Part shown: piece by piece, positions 24,402 to 32,051 of the stretch
Position numbering within the stretch: position 1 is the first letter of the stretch
How the letters are laid out: every line of letters begins with the position of its first letter
Source: Novosphingobium sp.
Lineage (GTDB): Bacteria > Pseudomonadota > Alphaproteobacteria > Sphingomonadales > Sphingomonadaceae
NCBI GenBank assembly: GCA_026400375.1
Contig: JAPLPG010000203.1
Span: 1-45,238 of the forward strand
Length of the DNA: 45,238 nt
Reading direction: 5' to 3'
Position numbers and translations under genes: made by a program
Notes under the pieces: generated by a model
What the model saw: the letters and a program-made list of their open reading frames with translations, nothing else
What the model was told of the DNA's origin: nothing
The model's database searches: none

Positions 24402-24541
24402 GGCATTGCCTTGGCGTAAGGTTTCAGGTCGAAAAGTTGTGGGTTTGCGTTAGAAAAGAGGCTCGGCGCGGTCCTTGCTGGCGACGGATCGCCAGACTTC
24501 GGTGTTACCCCCGGGTAACTGTTTCTTTTAATACAAGTAAA
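24402..24541. other. non-coding gap with perfect palindrome, candidate packaging site
   Basis: A 140-base gap upstream of the terminase cluster. It contains GTTACCC-CC-GGGTAAC (24502-24517), a perfect inverted repeat, followed on the plus strand by a T-rich run. Cohesive-end and terminase-binding sites commonly lie just before the small terminase gene, and a small HNH nuclease of the kind linked to cos cleavage is nearby. Either a cos/terminase site or an operator is possible; nothing decides between them. Confidence 0.35.
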
Positions 24542-24709
24542 CTATTTCGTGTTGGTTTTCCGCAACATTTCGCGCAAAGCGGCTTTGATGCCCGCCCACC
24601 GGTTGGCCTTCAGTTCTGGATGCTGCGCTTCCAATGCGTAGACAACGCCAGCCGCAAAGCCCCATGCAGCGCAGAGGGCACACAGCAGAACCCAAAGAAA
24701 AGTTTCCAC
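24542..24709 (-). CDS. 55-residue single-span membrane protein
   Basis: Starts with GTG overlapping the context of the previous gene's stop (GAGGTGTAACGTG, which also provides the ribosome site). Residues 4-25 (FLWVLLCALCAAWGFAAGVV) form one membrane helix; the rest is basic and amphipathic (RWAGIKAALREMLRKTNTK). Function unknown. Confidence 0.55.
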   Translation of the reverse strand: METFLWVLLCALCAAWGFAAGVVYALEAQHPELKANRWAGIKAALREMLRKTNTK

Positions 24710-24710
24710 G

Positions 24711-25238
24711 TTACACCTCGCGCCGCACGATATCGTTCTCTTCGATCTTCAAACCCGCATCGACAGCCACGCTCAGTACGTCGCCAGGCAGCTGCTTCGA
24801 CACATGCGGGATCGCCCGCTGCTCATCGGTCAGCTCGTCAATCGCCACAGCATACTGCCCATTGGTCTCGTCGCGGCCGAGCGGCGCCACGGCCTGCAGG
24901 TCGGTCAGCATGTTGCGGTACAGCCACACATGCGGCGGGATGCCGGTTGCTTCTGGTTCGTCGGTGTCGACGTGTTGGACTTCGCGTTGCGCGAGCGCCT
25001 CGGTCAGCGGCTTGCCACCAACAGTCCAGCTACTGCCCGGCTGTTCGCCCTGGGCCTTGGCCAGGTCAACGCCGCGCAGCACGTCGAGCGTCTCGCCCGC
25101 GTCGAGGAAGATCACCTTGCGGTCGGAGCCGAGATAGTCACGCAGGCCGGCGAGCGCCGCATCGCGCTGGGCCTGGCTCATGCGACCAGGGCACCGAAGC
25201 ACCAGCACATCGTCGGGTTGGAGTTGGATCAGGTTCAT
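24711..25238 (-). CDS. hypothetical 175-residue protein
   Basis: Begins MNLIQLQPDDVLVLRCPGRM; the first 50 residues look like a small alpha/beta unit (DDVLVLRCPG, RDAALAGLRDYLG, KVIFLDAGE). The rest is acidic with several predicted helices. ATG has AAAGGA upstream, in a leader similar to those of other genes in this phage. No function is recognised. It is placed between the HNH gene and the terminase cluster. Confidence 0.65.
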   Translation of the reverse strand: MNLIQLQPDDVLVLRCPGRMSQAQRDAALAGLRDYLGSDRKVIFLDAGETLDVLRGVDLAKAQGEQPGSSWTVGGKPLTEALAQREVQHVDTDEPEATGIPPHVWLYRNMLTDLQAVAPLGRDETNGQYAVAIDELTDEQRAIPHVSKQLPGDVLSVAVDAGLKIEENDIVRREV

Positions 25239-25357
25239 GGTGTTTGTCCTTTGGGAGGGTCTGCACCGGGGTGGTGGCTGCGTCTCACGACGTTGGCGGA
25301 AGGTCGAAGGTTGCGCGATTTCAGGTCACGTCCTGGCATTGTCACGACCCTGCGCCA

Positions 25358-25386
25358 AGCATACCACCACATCGAGCCATGCTCAA
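25358..25386 (-). promoter_or_regulatory. candidate promoter for packaging and structural genes
   Basis: On the minus strand TTGAGC and TATGCT are separated by 17 bases within the 204-base gap 25239-25442. Each box matches four of six consensus positions. It is the best-placed candidate for late transcription from 25238 leftward. No repeat of this sequence was noticed elsewhere. Confidence 0.3.
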
Positions 25387-25442
25387 CACTATTCGCAATG
25401 GTCCAAGGAAGGCCGCAATGGCACCGCCACGCGTCGATCGGA

Positions 25443-25769
25443 TCAAGAGCCGTCCACCGGCCACCCGTCGAGGCCAATCTGCACCTTGGGCCGGTAGGTG
25501 CGCCCGTTCTCTGTTGCAGTTTTTATAAGATGGTGGGTGTGGCAAATTGTTTGGAGATTCTTCGGGTCGTCGATCTGCTCCTGCGTCCACCCCATCTGCC
25601 CGGCCTTCGCTTTGCTGACGATGTGGTCCACCTCGCGGCCCGCTGTCACCCGGCCCTCGGCCTTGCACACCTGGCACATGCCCATGTCGCGGGCCAGCAC
25701 CTCGGCTCGGACCTTGGTCCATGCCGCACCGTAACCCCGCGATTGCCTACTTTCTGTTGACCAGACCAT
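25443..25769 (-). CDS. small HNH endonuclease (packaging-associated type)
   Basis: A 108-residue protein with RGYGAAWTKVRAEVLARD near the start, the zinc pair CQVC, the REVDHIVSK catalytic motif and NLQTICHTHHLIKT. This is the compact HNH type found beside terminase in HK97-like phages, where it assists cohesive-end cleavage. Gene order agrees: HNH, two or three small genes, small and large terminase. ATG at 25769 follows AAGGACAATGGGAA. Confidence 0.9.
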   Translation of the reverse strand: MVWSTESRQSRGYGAAWTKVRAEVLARDMGMCQVCKAEGRVTAGREVDHIVSKAKAGQMGWTQEQIDDPKNLQTICHTHHLIKTATENGRTYRPKVQIGLDGWPVDGS

Positions 25770-25835
25770 TTCCCATTGTCCTTGTAAAAATTTGCACCCT
25801 GAATCTTTACCTGTAATTATTTACGAGTTCGTACC

Positions 25836-25975
25836 TTCCAAACCCTCATTTTCCTTTCCAACCATTCCATATCCTTAGAGATATGGAATGGAATGGAAAG
25901 TTGGAAAATGAAGATGCCCTTTCCTTTCCATTCCAAAAACACCCTTTGGAAAGGTTGGAAAGTGGGAAAATTTAC
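25836..25975. repeat. AT-rich TTCC/GGAA repeat region with strong hairpin, candidate origin or terminator
   Basis: The 202-base gap 25770-25971 is more AT-rich than its flanks. It contains CCATTCCATATC (25862-25873), a 6-base loop and GATATGGAATGG (25880-25891), a perfect 12-bp stem that extends imperfectly outward (TTTCCA/TGGAAA, CATTTTCC/GGAAAATG). Further TTTCC and GGAAAG blocks form a second, weaker hairpin at about 25921-25970. Iteron-like motifs, low GC and location directly after the primase/helicase gene suit a replication origin. A termination or RNA-processing role is also possible. Confidence 0.5.
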
Positions 25976-28116
25976 ATCTTCGTATTTAATTTCAAGTACT
26001 CGCCGGCCTCAATAATGTGACCGGTGCGTATCAAAGCGTCAAGAGGTTGATTGATATTCTTGCGCCAGTTCGGCGAACGACCGCTTTCGAGGTGGTTCCG
26101 GGCCAGTTCAAGGAAGGCCTCGCGGGTGGTTTCGGCGATAGAAAAATGCTCGCCGAACAACTTATACACCGCCAATTGCGCCTTGCCCGTGATCTCCGGA
26201 AGGCCGCCGACCTTGTTCTCTTTCGGGGTATCGGCCATGTGCTCGACCACGCAGGAGGTGGTCTCTTCACCCTCCTCGTCGACGCCGATGGCGATGGAGG
26301 CGAGCTGAAATTTAAACTCCGCCTCGTCCTGGCCGTCTTTCATCTTGGTAATGGTGGCCGTCCGGAACGCCTTGGCACGGGACACCTCGATCTCGGCGTC
26401 GGCCGCCGCGCGCAGCGCCGAACTACCTCGCGCCCCGCTGGTGGTGTCCTTGCCGGTGTGGTGGACCAGCACCACGATCGCCCCGGTGGCCTTGTGGATC
26501 AGGTCACAATTGCGCACCACCCGGTTGACGTCCTGCGCCTCGTTCTCGTTGCCGTTGCCCATGACGCGGGCGTAGGTGTCGAGGAACACCACCGCCAGCG
26601 GGCCGAGATCCTTTAACGCCGCGATGATGTCGGTCACGTCGGTGTTGTTCATCATGTTCGGGGCGTCGGCCAGGATGCGCACCGGGAAGCTGTCCGGATC
26701 TATCTTGTGCTGGCGGCAGTAGGCATGTGCACGGTCGCGGAAGCCACTGGCACCCTCGGCCACCACATAGGCCACCGTGCCTTGCGCAACAGGCACCCCG
26801 CGCCACTCAGCCCCCCGCGCCACGCACCCGGCAATGTCCAACGCGAAAAATGTCTTGCCCGATCCGCTGGCGCCGTACAGCACGGCCAGTGACGCGCGCG
26901 GCAGCAGCCCCTTGATAATCCACTGCGCAGGCGGGCGCCTCAGGAACTGGCCCACGCTCTCGAAGGCGAAGCGCTTCTTGAGGCCCACGGGAGCCAGATC
27001 ACGGCTCGCTGGCGGCGCCTCGGGTTCGTCATCAAGGGCCTCGAAAAAGTCGGGGGAGTCAATAGCGACTTCCGCTGGCTCGCCACCAAGCAGTTCTTCC
27101 AGCGTCGGCTCGGCCTTGGCGGGTGGCGCAACCGGCAGCCCGCTGTCGCCGACCAGGTGCTCATAGGTCAGTACCGCGTCTTCCTCGACGATGGCGGCGC
27201 CGCGCCGGCAATGTTGCGTCCACAGGTATTCGACGGCCTTGTCGTAGTCGTAATTGCGCTTGCTCAGCGCCGTCTCCATGGTGTGCTCGTTGTCGACCAT
27301 GACGGCCAGCGCCATCTCTGGTGAGAGACCAGCCTTGGCCAGCGCCACGCCGACCGAGATCAATCGGTGGGAGCGGTCTTCCCCTTCGTTTGGGCCTTCG
27401 GTCATGTATGCGTATGCGCGCGTCGGCAGATCCAAATCGTCCAGGTGCGGCACTTCCATGCCCGCCACGTTAGGGACCGCCAGCGCCAGCAGTTCGGCCT
27501 TGCGCCGCCCATTGTGGTATTTGGCCTTGAGGCTATCCAGGAAGCCCTCACGCACAGGGCGCAGCGTGGCGCGGGTACCTGGCACTCGCTCGCCTGTCAG
27601 TGTGAGGAAGCGCTTGCCGCCGCCGTAGACGTCCAGTCCCGGCTCCTTGCCGTTGACCTTCTCGGCGCCTGGCAGTTTGGCCGCCCAGTCTTCCGGCAGG
27701 TCACCGAGCACCCATACGTGTAGCCCGGTGCCAGATGGCGATATCTCGGTGTAACTGTCGAGTTGCGCGGCGATCTCGTGCGCCCACGGCGCGATCTCGC
27801 CGTTGACGACGCAGTGGTCGAGGTCGATGCCAACGATGCCCTTGACACCGGTCATAAGGAAGCCGACGCCCGCGATGATATCGGGACGTTCCTTGTAGAC
27901 CGCCATTGCTTCGTCGAAGGACACCCATCCGGCCGCCGAGAGGTTAGATAGACCGCACGCCGGGTTGCTGGCACGGCGCGGCACCTTGTCATACTTCTGG
28001 CGCTCATCACTCCACGGAGCCGCCCATGGTGCCCAGCGGCGCAACTTGCGCAGCTGCTCGGGGATATTCTCAGGAGTGCAAGGGACGAGTGTTGGGCGGT
28101 CGGATGCGGCGGCCAT
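25972..28116 (-). CDS. primase-polymerase / replicative helicase fusion
   Basis: A 714-residue protein. The N-terminal 200 residues resemble the phage primase-polymerase domain, with GIDLDHCV (Asp98 and Asp100 as metal ligands) and SPSGTGLHVWV. A linker with acidic and proline-rich sequence (about 320-375) leads to a RecA-fold ATPase of the RepA type: Walker A GASGSGKT at 415-422, then VVFLDTYARV and LVHHTGKD, where RepA has its Walker B and H4-like motifs. It should lay down primers and unwind the fork. The start ATG overlaps the previous stop (TGATG). Unlike the other core replication genes it is in the leftward block. Confidence 0.87.
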   Translation of the reverse strand: MAAASDRPTLVPCTPENIPEQLRKLRRWAPWAAPWSDERQKYDKVPRRASNPACGLSNLSAAGWVSFDEAMAVYKERPDIIAGVGFLMTGVKGIVGIDLDHCVVNGEIAPWAHEIAAQLDSYTEISPSGTGLHVWVLGDLPEDWAAKLPGAEKVNGKEPGLDVYGGGKRFLTLTGERVPGTRATLRPVREGFLDSLKAKYHNGRRKAELLALAVPNVAGMEVPHLDDLDLPTRAYAYMTEGPNEGEDRSHRLISVGVALAKAGLSPEMALAVMVDNEHTMETALSKRNYDYDKAVEYLWTQHCRRGAAIVEEDAVLTYEHLVGDSGLPVAPPAKAEPTLEELLGGEPAEVAIDSPDFFEALDDEPEAPPASRDLAPVGLKKRFAFESVGQFLRRPPAQWIIKGLLPRASLAVLYGASGSGKTFFALDIAGCVARGAEWRGVPVAQGTVAYVVAEGASGFRDRAHAYCRQHKIDPDSFPVRILADAPNMMNNTDVTDIIAALKDLGPLAVVFLDTYARVMGNGNENEAQDVNRVVRNCDLIHKATGAIVVLVHHTGKDTTSGARGSSALRAAADAEIEVSRAKAFRTATITKMKDGQDEAEFKFQLASIAIGVDEEGEETTSCVVEHMADTPKENKVGGLPEITGKAQLAVYKLFGEHFSIAETTREAFLELARNHLESGRSPNWRKNINQPLDALIRTGHIIEAGEYLKLNTKM

Positions 28117-28469
28117 CACAGCAAATCCTTCAGGGCTTTACGATCTGCGGCTTTTTTGGCTTCTTTTCGCCGTTGCTCAAATACCCAGGAGCAATGCATC
28201 TCGAAGTGGTTACGAGTATCGTAAATCTCGTTTTCCCAGACCACTCGCCCATCCGGCATCTCTATGGCGGGGCCGATCTCCCCTGAACCGCGTTCAAATT
28301 CCATCTGTGTTACTGGCTCCGCCCAGCAGTAATTTTCCTCTTGTACCATTTTGAATGCAAACACCATAGTCTCGACAAGACCGGCGCCTTCGGCACCGTC
28401 AATGATGTCATCGTGAGAGTAGCCCATCAGGGCGCGAGTGTTCGGTGCTGCTGGGATGAAATGAGACAT
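28116..28469 (-). CDS. hypothetical 117-residue protein
   Basis: Starts MSHFIPAAPNTRALMGYSHD with AAGGAA upstream; acidic middle, then a basic helical C-terminus (FEQRRKEAKKAADRKALKDL). It contains a conserved-looking MPDGRVVWENEIYDTRNHFE segment. It is coupled to the primase/helicase (TGATG). No known family. A long inverted repeat lies in its leader. Confidence 0.6.
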   Translation of the reverse strand: MSHFIPAAPNTRALMGYSHDDIIDGAEGAGLVETMVFAFKMVQEENYCWAEPVTQMEFERGSGEIGPAIEMPDGRVVWENEIYDTRNHFEMHCSWVFEQRRKEAKKAADRKALKDLL

Positions 28470-28492
28470 GGCGATGGTTTCCTTAAAAAGCA

Positions 28493-28566
28493 AAACCCTG
28501 GAGGGAGTCTTCAAGATCGCCAAACCTTCCAGCCCAATACTGGTGCGAAGACCCCCTCCAGGGTTT
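28493..28566 (-). promoter_or_regulatory. 20-bp inverted repeat in leader of the primase operon
   Basis: Arms 28493-28512 (AAACCCTGGAGGGAGTCTTC) and 28547-28566 (GAAGACCCCCTCCAGGGTTT) pair with one mismatch across a 34-base loop. The minus-strand RNA ends the stem with TTTTGCTTTTT and the ribosome site AAGGAA follows, so the structure could act as a terminator or attenuator for the hypothetical gene and primase. A dimer-binding operator or a small RNA is also possible. Confidence 0.55.
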
Positions 28567-28591
28567 ATTGGGGTTCATAAATAAAGGTTGG

Positions 28592-28622
28592 CCCGACCAT
28601 CATACCCCACCCCCTCGCCCCC
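28592..28622 (-). other. G-quadruplex-prone tract
   Basis: On the minus strand four G-runs of 5, 5, 4 and 3 bases are separated by loops of 3, 1 and 10 bases. It sits between the terminator of the methyltransferase unit and the leader hairpin. A structural or pausing role is inferred only. Confidence 0.4.
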
Positions 28623-28632
28623 ACGCAACAAA

Positions 28633-28660
28633 AGAAAAAGCCCGCACGCGGCGGGCTTTG
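28633..28660 (-). terminator. rho-independent terminator after the methyltransferase
   Basis: The stem AAAGCCCGC/GCGGGCTTT (28637-28645 with 28651-28659) has a five-base loop. On the minus strand it is followed by TTTTTCTTTTGTTG. It lies about 40 bases after the methyltransferase stop and would end the transcript of the helicase-methyltransferase pair, separating it from the primase operon. Confidence 0.8.
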
Positions 28661-28696
28661 GTCCGAAGCCTATCTGGCAACTGGACGAGGGCGGGA

Positions 28697-29722
28697 TTAT
28701 ATCAGGTCGGACAGATCATCATCGACCGGCGCCAGCGCGGCTTTAGCTTCGGCCTCGCGCTTGCGGTCGATCGTCTTGATCCGGCCTGACAGCGCATCAC
28801 GCTCGGCGCACAGCTTGGCATAGTCCCAATGTTCGCTTTCGGACAGCGCGTACTTTGAGATATCCGAGATCACGTCGTCGGCGCCCGGCGGGTTTTCCAG
28901 GTTCGACACGGCCAGGTCGAAATACGACTTCTTGAGCTCGACGCCCACGAAGCGGCGGCCCATGGTGACGGCCACGGCGCCTTCCGACCCGATGCCGGCG
29001 AATGGCGACAGCACCACGTCGCCGGGATTGCTCCACAGCTTCATGCAACGTTCGATCACGTCCAGCTGCAACGGGCAAATGTGCCGGGTGTCGTCGTCCT
29101 CTTTGGCGTCACGGTACTTGAGCACCCGACCCTGGCGGATATCCATCCACACCGGTGACGCCACGTTCTGCCACTCGTCCACCGGGAAAGTCTCGTTCGT
29201 GTGGGTGATGCGGCCCTCGTTGTCGCCGGGCTTGCGGAACACCACCACGTAATCGGGGATGCCGGTGCGCGACATGGCCGAGTCCTTTTTCAGCTGCTTG
29301 TGCAGCAGGCCCAGCGCCTTGGTGCGGGTGACGGCCACGACCGGGCACTTCCATACGCACACCTCGGCATGGTAGATAAACCCAGCATCTTGGAATTCCT
29401 TGATGATTCCGCCCCGGAAGTCGCGCAGGCCGATAAAGCCGTCGTTCTGCTTTGAAGTTGGCAAGTTCATGCAGTGGACGGCCACCAGGCGGCCCGGCTT
29501 CATGGTGCGCATGTGCTCGCGGACGAGGAAACCATAGTGCTTGAAAAAGTCCTCGTCGTTCTTCGAGTTGCCCATGTCGTGCAAGCTGTTCGAGTAGCTG
29601 TACAGCGACGAGAAAGGCGGCGAGTACACGCTGAAGTCGACCGAGTTATCGGGCAGGCCGCGCAGCACTTCTACGCAATCGCCGTTGTACATCGCCCATC
29701 CGTTACCATTTTTGCTTATCAT
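28697..29722 (-). CDS. DNA methyltransferase (beta-type, SPPF motif)
   Basis: A 341-residue SAM-dependent DNA methylase. The catalytic motif comes first: VDFSVYSPPF (SPPF at 34-37). The SAM-binding motif LSPFAGIGSEGAVAV follows at about 240 with GRRFVGVELKKSYFD, so the order is that of the beta class. An SPPF motif fits N4-cytosine or N6-adenine modification; the target base cannot be read from sequence. ATG follows GGAG and overlaps the helicase stop (ATGA). The last residues are DDDLSDLI, a tail also ending the DUF2800 nuclease. Likely role: protecting phage DNA from restriction, with the coupled helicase as partner. Confidence 0.88.
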   Translation of the reverse strand: MISKNGNGWAMYNGDCVEVLRGLPDNSVDFSVYSPPFSSLYSYSNSLHDMGNSKNDEDFFKHYGFLVREHMRTMKPGRLVAVHCMNLPTSKQNDGFIGLRDFRGGIIKEFQDAGFIYHAEVCVWKCPVVAVTRTKALGLLHKQLKKDSAMSRTGIPDYVVVFRKPGDNEGRITHTNETFPVDEWQNVASPVWMDIRQGRVLKYRDAKEDDDTRHICPLQLDVIERCMKLWSNPGDVVLSPFAGIGSEGAVAVTMGRRFVGVELKKSYFDLAVSNLENPPGADDVISDISKYALSESEHWDYAKLCAERDALSGRIKTIDRKREAEAKAALAPVDDDLSDLI

Positions 29723-31089
29723 GCTGCATTCTCCAAAAGGAATTGAGGTACTTCAATTTTGACCGGCGAGGTGTGCTCGGTGTATTCGCGGAACGTGTTG
29801 ACTACATTCGAATAGACGTGTTCGGCCATGTAGCGCGAGAGCTCGGCCGACAGTTCGTCGTGCTGGCGCTCCTTGCGCTTCAGATTGTCCACGACGGCGC
29901 GCTCGGTGCTGCCCAGGATGCAATGCACGTGCACCTCGCGGGTCTGCCCGAAACGGTAGCAGCGGCGCACGGCTTGGTAGAACTGCTCGAACGAGTCGGA
30001 CAGGCCGGCGAACACGATCGTATTGCAGTGCTGCCAGTTCATGCCGAACCCGCAAATGGAGCTCTTGGATACCAGCACCCGCGTGGCGCCAGCCGAGAAC
30101 GCCATCAGGGCCGATTCCTTGGCGTCCATCTTGTCCGACCCGGTGACCTCTACGGCGTCCGGTATGAGCTCGGCCAGCTGCGCCGATTCGTCGTTTAGGT
30201 GACACCACACCAGCGCCGGTTCGGCTGTGCTGTTGGCGATCTCGGCGGCGAAGGCCAAGCGCGCCGGCATGGATTCGCGCTTGGCGGCCCGGCGCTCGGT
30301 CAGCGTCATCGCCAGCGGGCCGGGCATTGGCAATTCGTGGTAGTGGATATGCAGCTTCGGCAGCTGGTACTCGGCGCCGTCCAGGCCAAGGTCGGCCGGC
30401 GATCGGATGACGGCCGCCCAGGTGGCCATCCACTCCCAGAACTTCGCCCGGCCGTGCCCTTTGAGAATCCATTTGCTGGTCTCGGTCGAGTCATGTGTGA
30501 AGAACATGGCCAGCATCTCGGCGCGCGGCATGACGCCCAGGAATTCCGACTGGGTGCCGAGCTCCATGTAATCGTTTGGCGACGGCGTGGCGGTGCAGCT
30601 AAGGCGATACGGCACCCGCGATGCCGCCTCGGTTATTTCGCGCCGCGTGCTGCCGTCGAAGTTCTTAAGGATGCTCGACTCGTCCAGCACCACCGCCTCG
30701 AATTTCGACATGTCGAACTTGCTCACCATTTCATAGTTGGTGATGATGAACGTGGCGCCGGTGTCGTGCCTGGCGTATTGCAAGTCGACGCCGACCATGC
30801 CGGCCTCGATCACAGTCTGCGGCGCCACCGCCAGCGGCGACAGGAACAGCACCCGGCCGCCGAAGGTGTAGTCGGACACCAGCCGCGCCCACTCGGCCAT
30901 GGTGCGGGTCTTGCCGAGCCCGGTGTCGGCGAAGATGGCGGCGCGGCCTTTGCGCAGCGCCCAGCGCACCAGGTACTTTTGGTGCGGCTTCAGGGTAGGG
31001 TTGAGCTGGTCCTCGGCCACGTCGAACCCGGATTGAATATCCGTGAACCGGCGCGATGCGATGAACTCAGCGTAATTCGCAGTTGTCAA
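29719..31089 (-). CDS. SNF2-type helicase coupled to the methyltransferase
   Basis: A 456-residue superfamily 2 ATPase. It has Walker A DTGLGKT at 55-61, VVLDESSILK as the DExx box, SCTATPSPNDYMELG as motif III, and RRCYRFGQTREVHVH as motif VI. Translation starts at TTG (31089): a strong AAGGAG lies 6 bases upstream and no ATG is suitably placed. It is a distinct protein from the helicase at 152-1552. Pairing with a methylase in one overlapping unit suggests DNA remodelling tied to modification or counter-defence. This combination recurs in many phages; its purpose has not been established to my knowledge. Confidence 0.87.
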   Translation of the reverse strand: MTTANYAEFIASRRFTDIQSGFDVAEDQLNPTLKPHQKYLVRWALRKGRAAIFADTGLGKTRTMAEWARLVSDYTFGGRVLFLSPLAVAPQTVIEAGMVGVDLQYARHDTGATFIITNYEMVSKFDMSKFEAVVLDESSILKNFDGSTRREITEAASRVPYRLSCTATPSPNDYMELGTQSEFLGVMPRAEMLAMFFTHDSTETSKWILKGHGRAKFWEWMATWAAVIRSPADLGLDGAEYQLPKLHIHYHELPMPGPLAMTLTERRAAKRESMPARLAFAAEIANSTAEPALVWCHLNDESAQLAELIPDAVEVTGSDKMDAKESALMAFSAGATRVLVSKSSICGFGMNWQHCNTIVFAGLSDSFEQFYQAVRRCYRFGQTREVHVHCILGSTERAVVDNLKRKERQHDELSAELSRYMAEHVYSNVVNTFREYTEHTSPVKIEVPQFLLENAA

Positions 31090-31123
31090 TTGGTACTCCT
31101 TTTAGCAGTTGGGAGGGTTGGTT

Positions 31124-31282
31124 TTATTTGTAGTTGATAATTTGAAAACCGTTGATATTACGTACTTTCCACGCGTACAGCGACAGCTTGCGCATATCGT
31201 CGGCCGAAGCGCCGACCAAATCGCGGACTTCGGCCAGGGTGGTCACGCAAATGCTGTTTTCTTCGTTGTAGATTTTGTACAT
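31124..31282 (-). CDS. 52-residue hypothetical protein, first gene after promoter copy 2
   Basis: Begins MYKIYNEENSICVTTLAEVR, with a small helical centre (DLVGASADDMRKLSLYAWKV) and a final strand NINGFQIINYK. GGAG precedes ATG at 7 bases. It is transcribed from the adjacent promoter repeat and lies before the helicase-methyltransferase pair. It may be a small regulator or inhibitor. No family is recognised. Confidence 0.6.
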   Translation of the reverse strand: MYKIYNEENSICVTTLAEVRDLVGASADDMRKLSLYAWKVRNINGFQIINYK

Positions 31283-31299
31283 GGTGTTCTCCGGTTGGT

Positions 31300-31339
31300 A
31301 TGTAAGAACTATACACGCAAGTATTTACTTGTGCAAGTT
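31300..31339 (-). promoter_or_regulatory. 40-bp promoter repeat, copy 2
   Basis: Same 40 bp as copy 1 on the opposite strand: -35 at 31331-31336, 17-bp spacer, -10 at 31308-31313. The TAA of the preceding gene (31339-31341) touches its upstream edge. It would drive the 52-residue gene, the SNF2 helicase and the methyltransferase as a unit ended by the terminator at 28633. Confidence 0.82.
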
Positions 31340-31737
31340 TATTTCACCACCGCCGCGCACGGCCCATCGTGCCCCGCCCGACGCGTGCAGCGCCACCCGG
31401 CCGGCGGAAGGGGGCATTCTTGGGCCAGCTTGGCGCGGGCACGCCACATTTCGCCGGGCCAGCCTTTCCAGTGGCGCTCCGAATGGAACGTCGCCATGCC
31501 TTCGCTGCCGGGGCCATGCTTTTCGTCAGCCAGCCGGCGATAGGTTTCCGCGAATAGCTCGTACTCATCGGACGGCGCCCGCTGCACCAGTGCATTCTGC
31601 CGCTCGATCAGGTCTTTGTCGGCCTGCGCATCGGCCCCCGCATCCGCCGCCTCCAACAGCTCCAGGCACTTCCTCGGGCGCACCAGCGCCAGCAGCGCAA
31701 AGGCGATGAACAGGCCGAATAGTTTAATGCGGATCAT
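31339..31737 (-). CDS. hypothetical membrane-anchored protein
   Basis: A 132-residue protein with an N-terminal membrane helix (MIRIKLFGLFIAFALLALV), a charged helical middle and a C-terminal GWRCTRRAGHDGPCAAV segment. That GHDGPC ending recurs in small phage proteins and may bind metal. ATG at 31737 has AAGGAG seven bases upstream; nine more in-frame codons upstream lie in the previous gene. Function unknown. Confidence 0.62.
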   Translation of the reverse strand: MIRIKLFGLFIAFALLALVRPRKCLELLEAADAGADAQADKDLIERQNALVQRAPSDEYELFAETYRRLADEKHGPGSEGMATFHSERHWKGWPGEMWRARAKLAQECPLPPAGWRCTRRAGHDGPCAAVVK

Positions 31738-32047
31738 GGGTTTTCTCCTTGTGTAAGTTTGCAATCAAGTGGTAATCCTCGTGGCCGGTCTCCCAGTCCA
31801 CGCCGTCACCTTTCCAACCCATCACGACAACGTCGCCCGAGGTAATGCCGGGGCCGAATTCGAGGTGGTCGGGGAACTCCAACAGCGAGTCCGCGATGCA
31901 GCCGCAAGCCCCGCAGCCGGGGCAGCTCATCCGCTTGAGCGGGCGCAGCTCGGACCGTTGCGCCCATCCACCGGCCTTTGTGGCGAACTGCGTCTCCACG
32001 TAGCGCATGAACACTCCTTTGCAGACGTAGGGTTTTTCGGTGTCCAC
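31724..32047 (-). CDS. hypothetical cysteine-cluster protein
   Basis: A 107-residue protein. SCPGCGACGC (about residues 41-50) gives four cysteines in ten residues, a probable metal site. An alternative start at 32008 (MRYVETQFATKAGGW) also has AAGGAG upstream; the GTG at 32047 has GGAGG seven bases before it, so both may be used. It overlaps the next gene by 14 bases. Function unknown. Confidence 0.58.
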   Translation of the reverse strand: MDTEKPYVCKGVFMRYVETQFATKAGGWAQRSELRPLKRMSCPGCGACGCIADSLLEFPDHLEFGPGITSGDVVVMGWKGDGVDWETGHEDYHLIANLHKEKTHDPH

Positions 32048-32051
32048 GAGG

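Noticed and set aside
25235..25477. 80-codon minus-strand frame between the HNH gene and the hypothetical gene at 24711
   Set aside because: Starts with TTG inside the HNH gene without a ribosome site, and its end coincides with the next gene's leader; better read as a gap holding a possible promoter.
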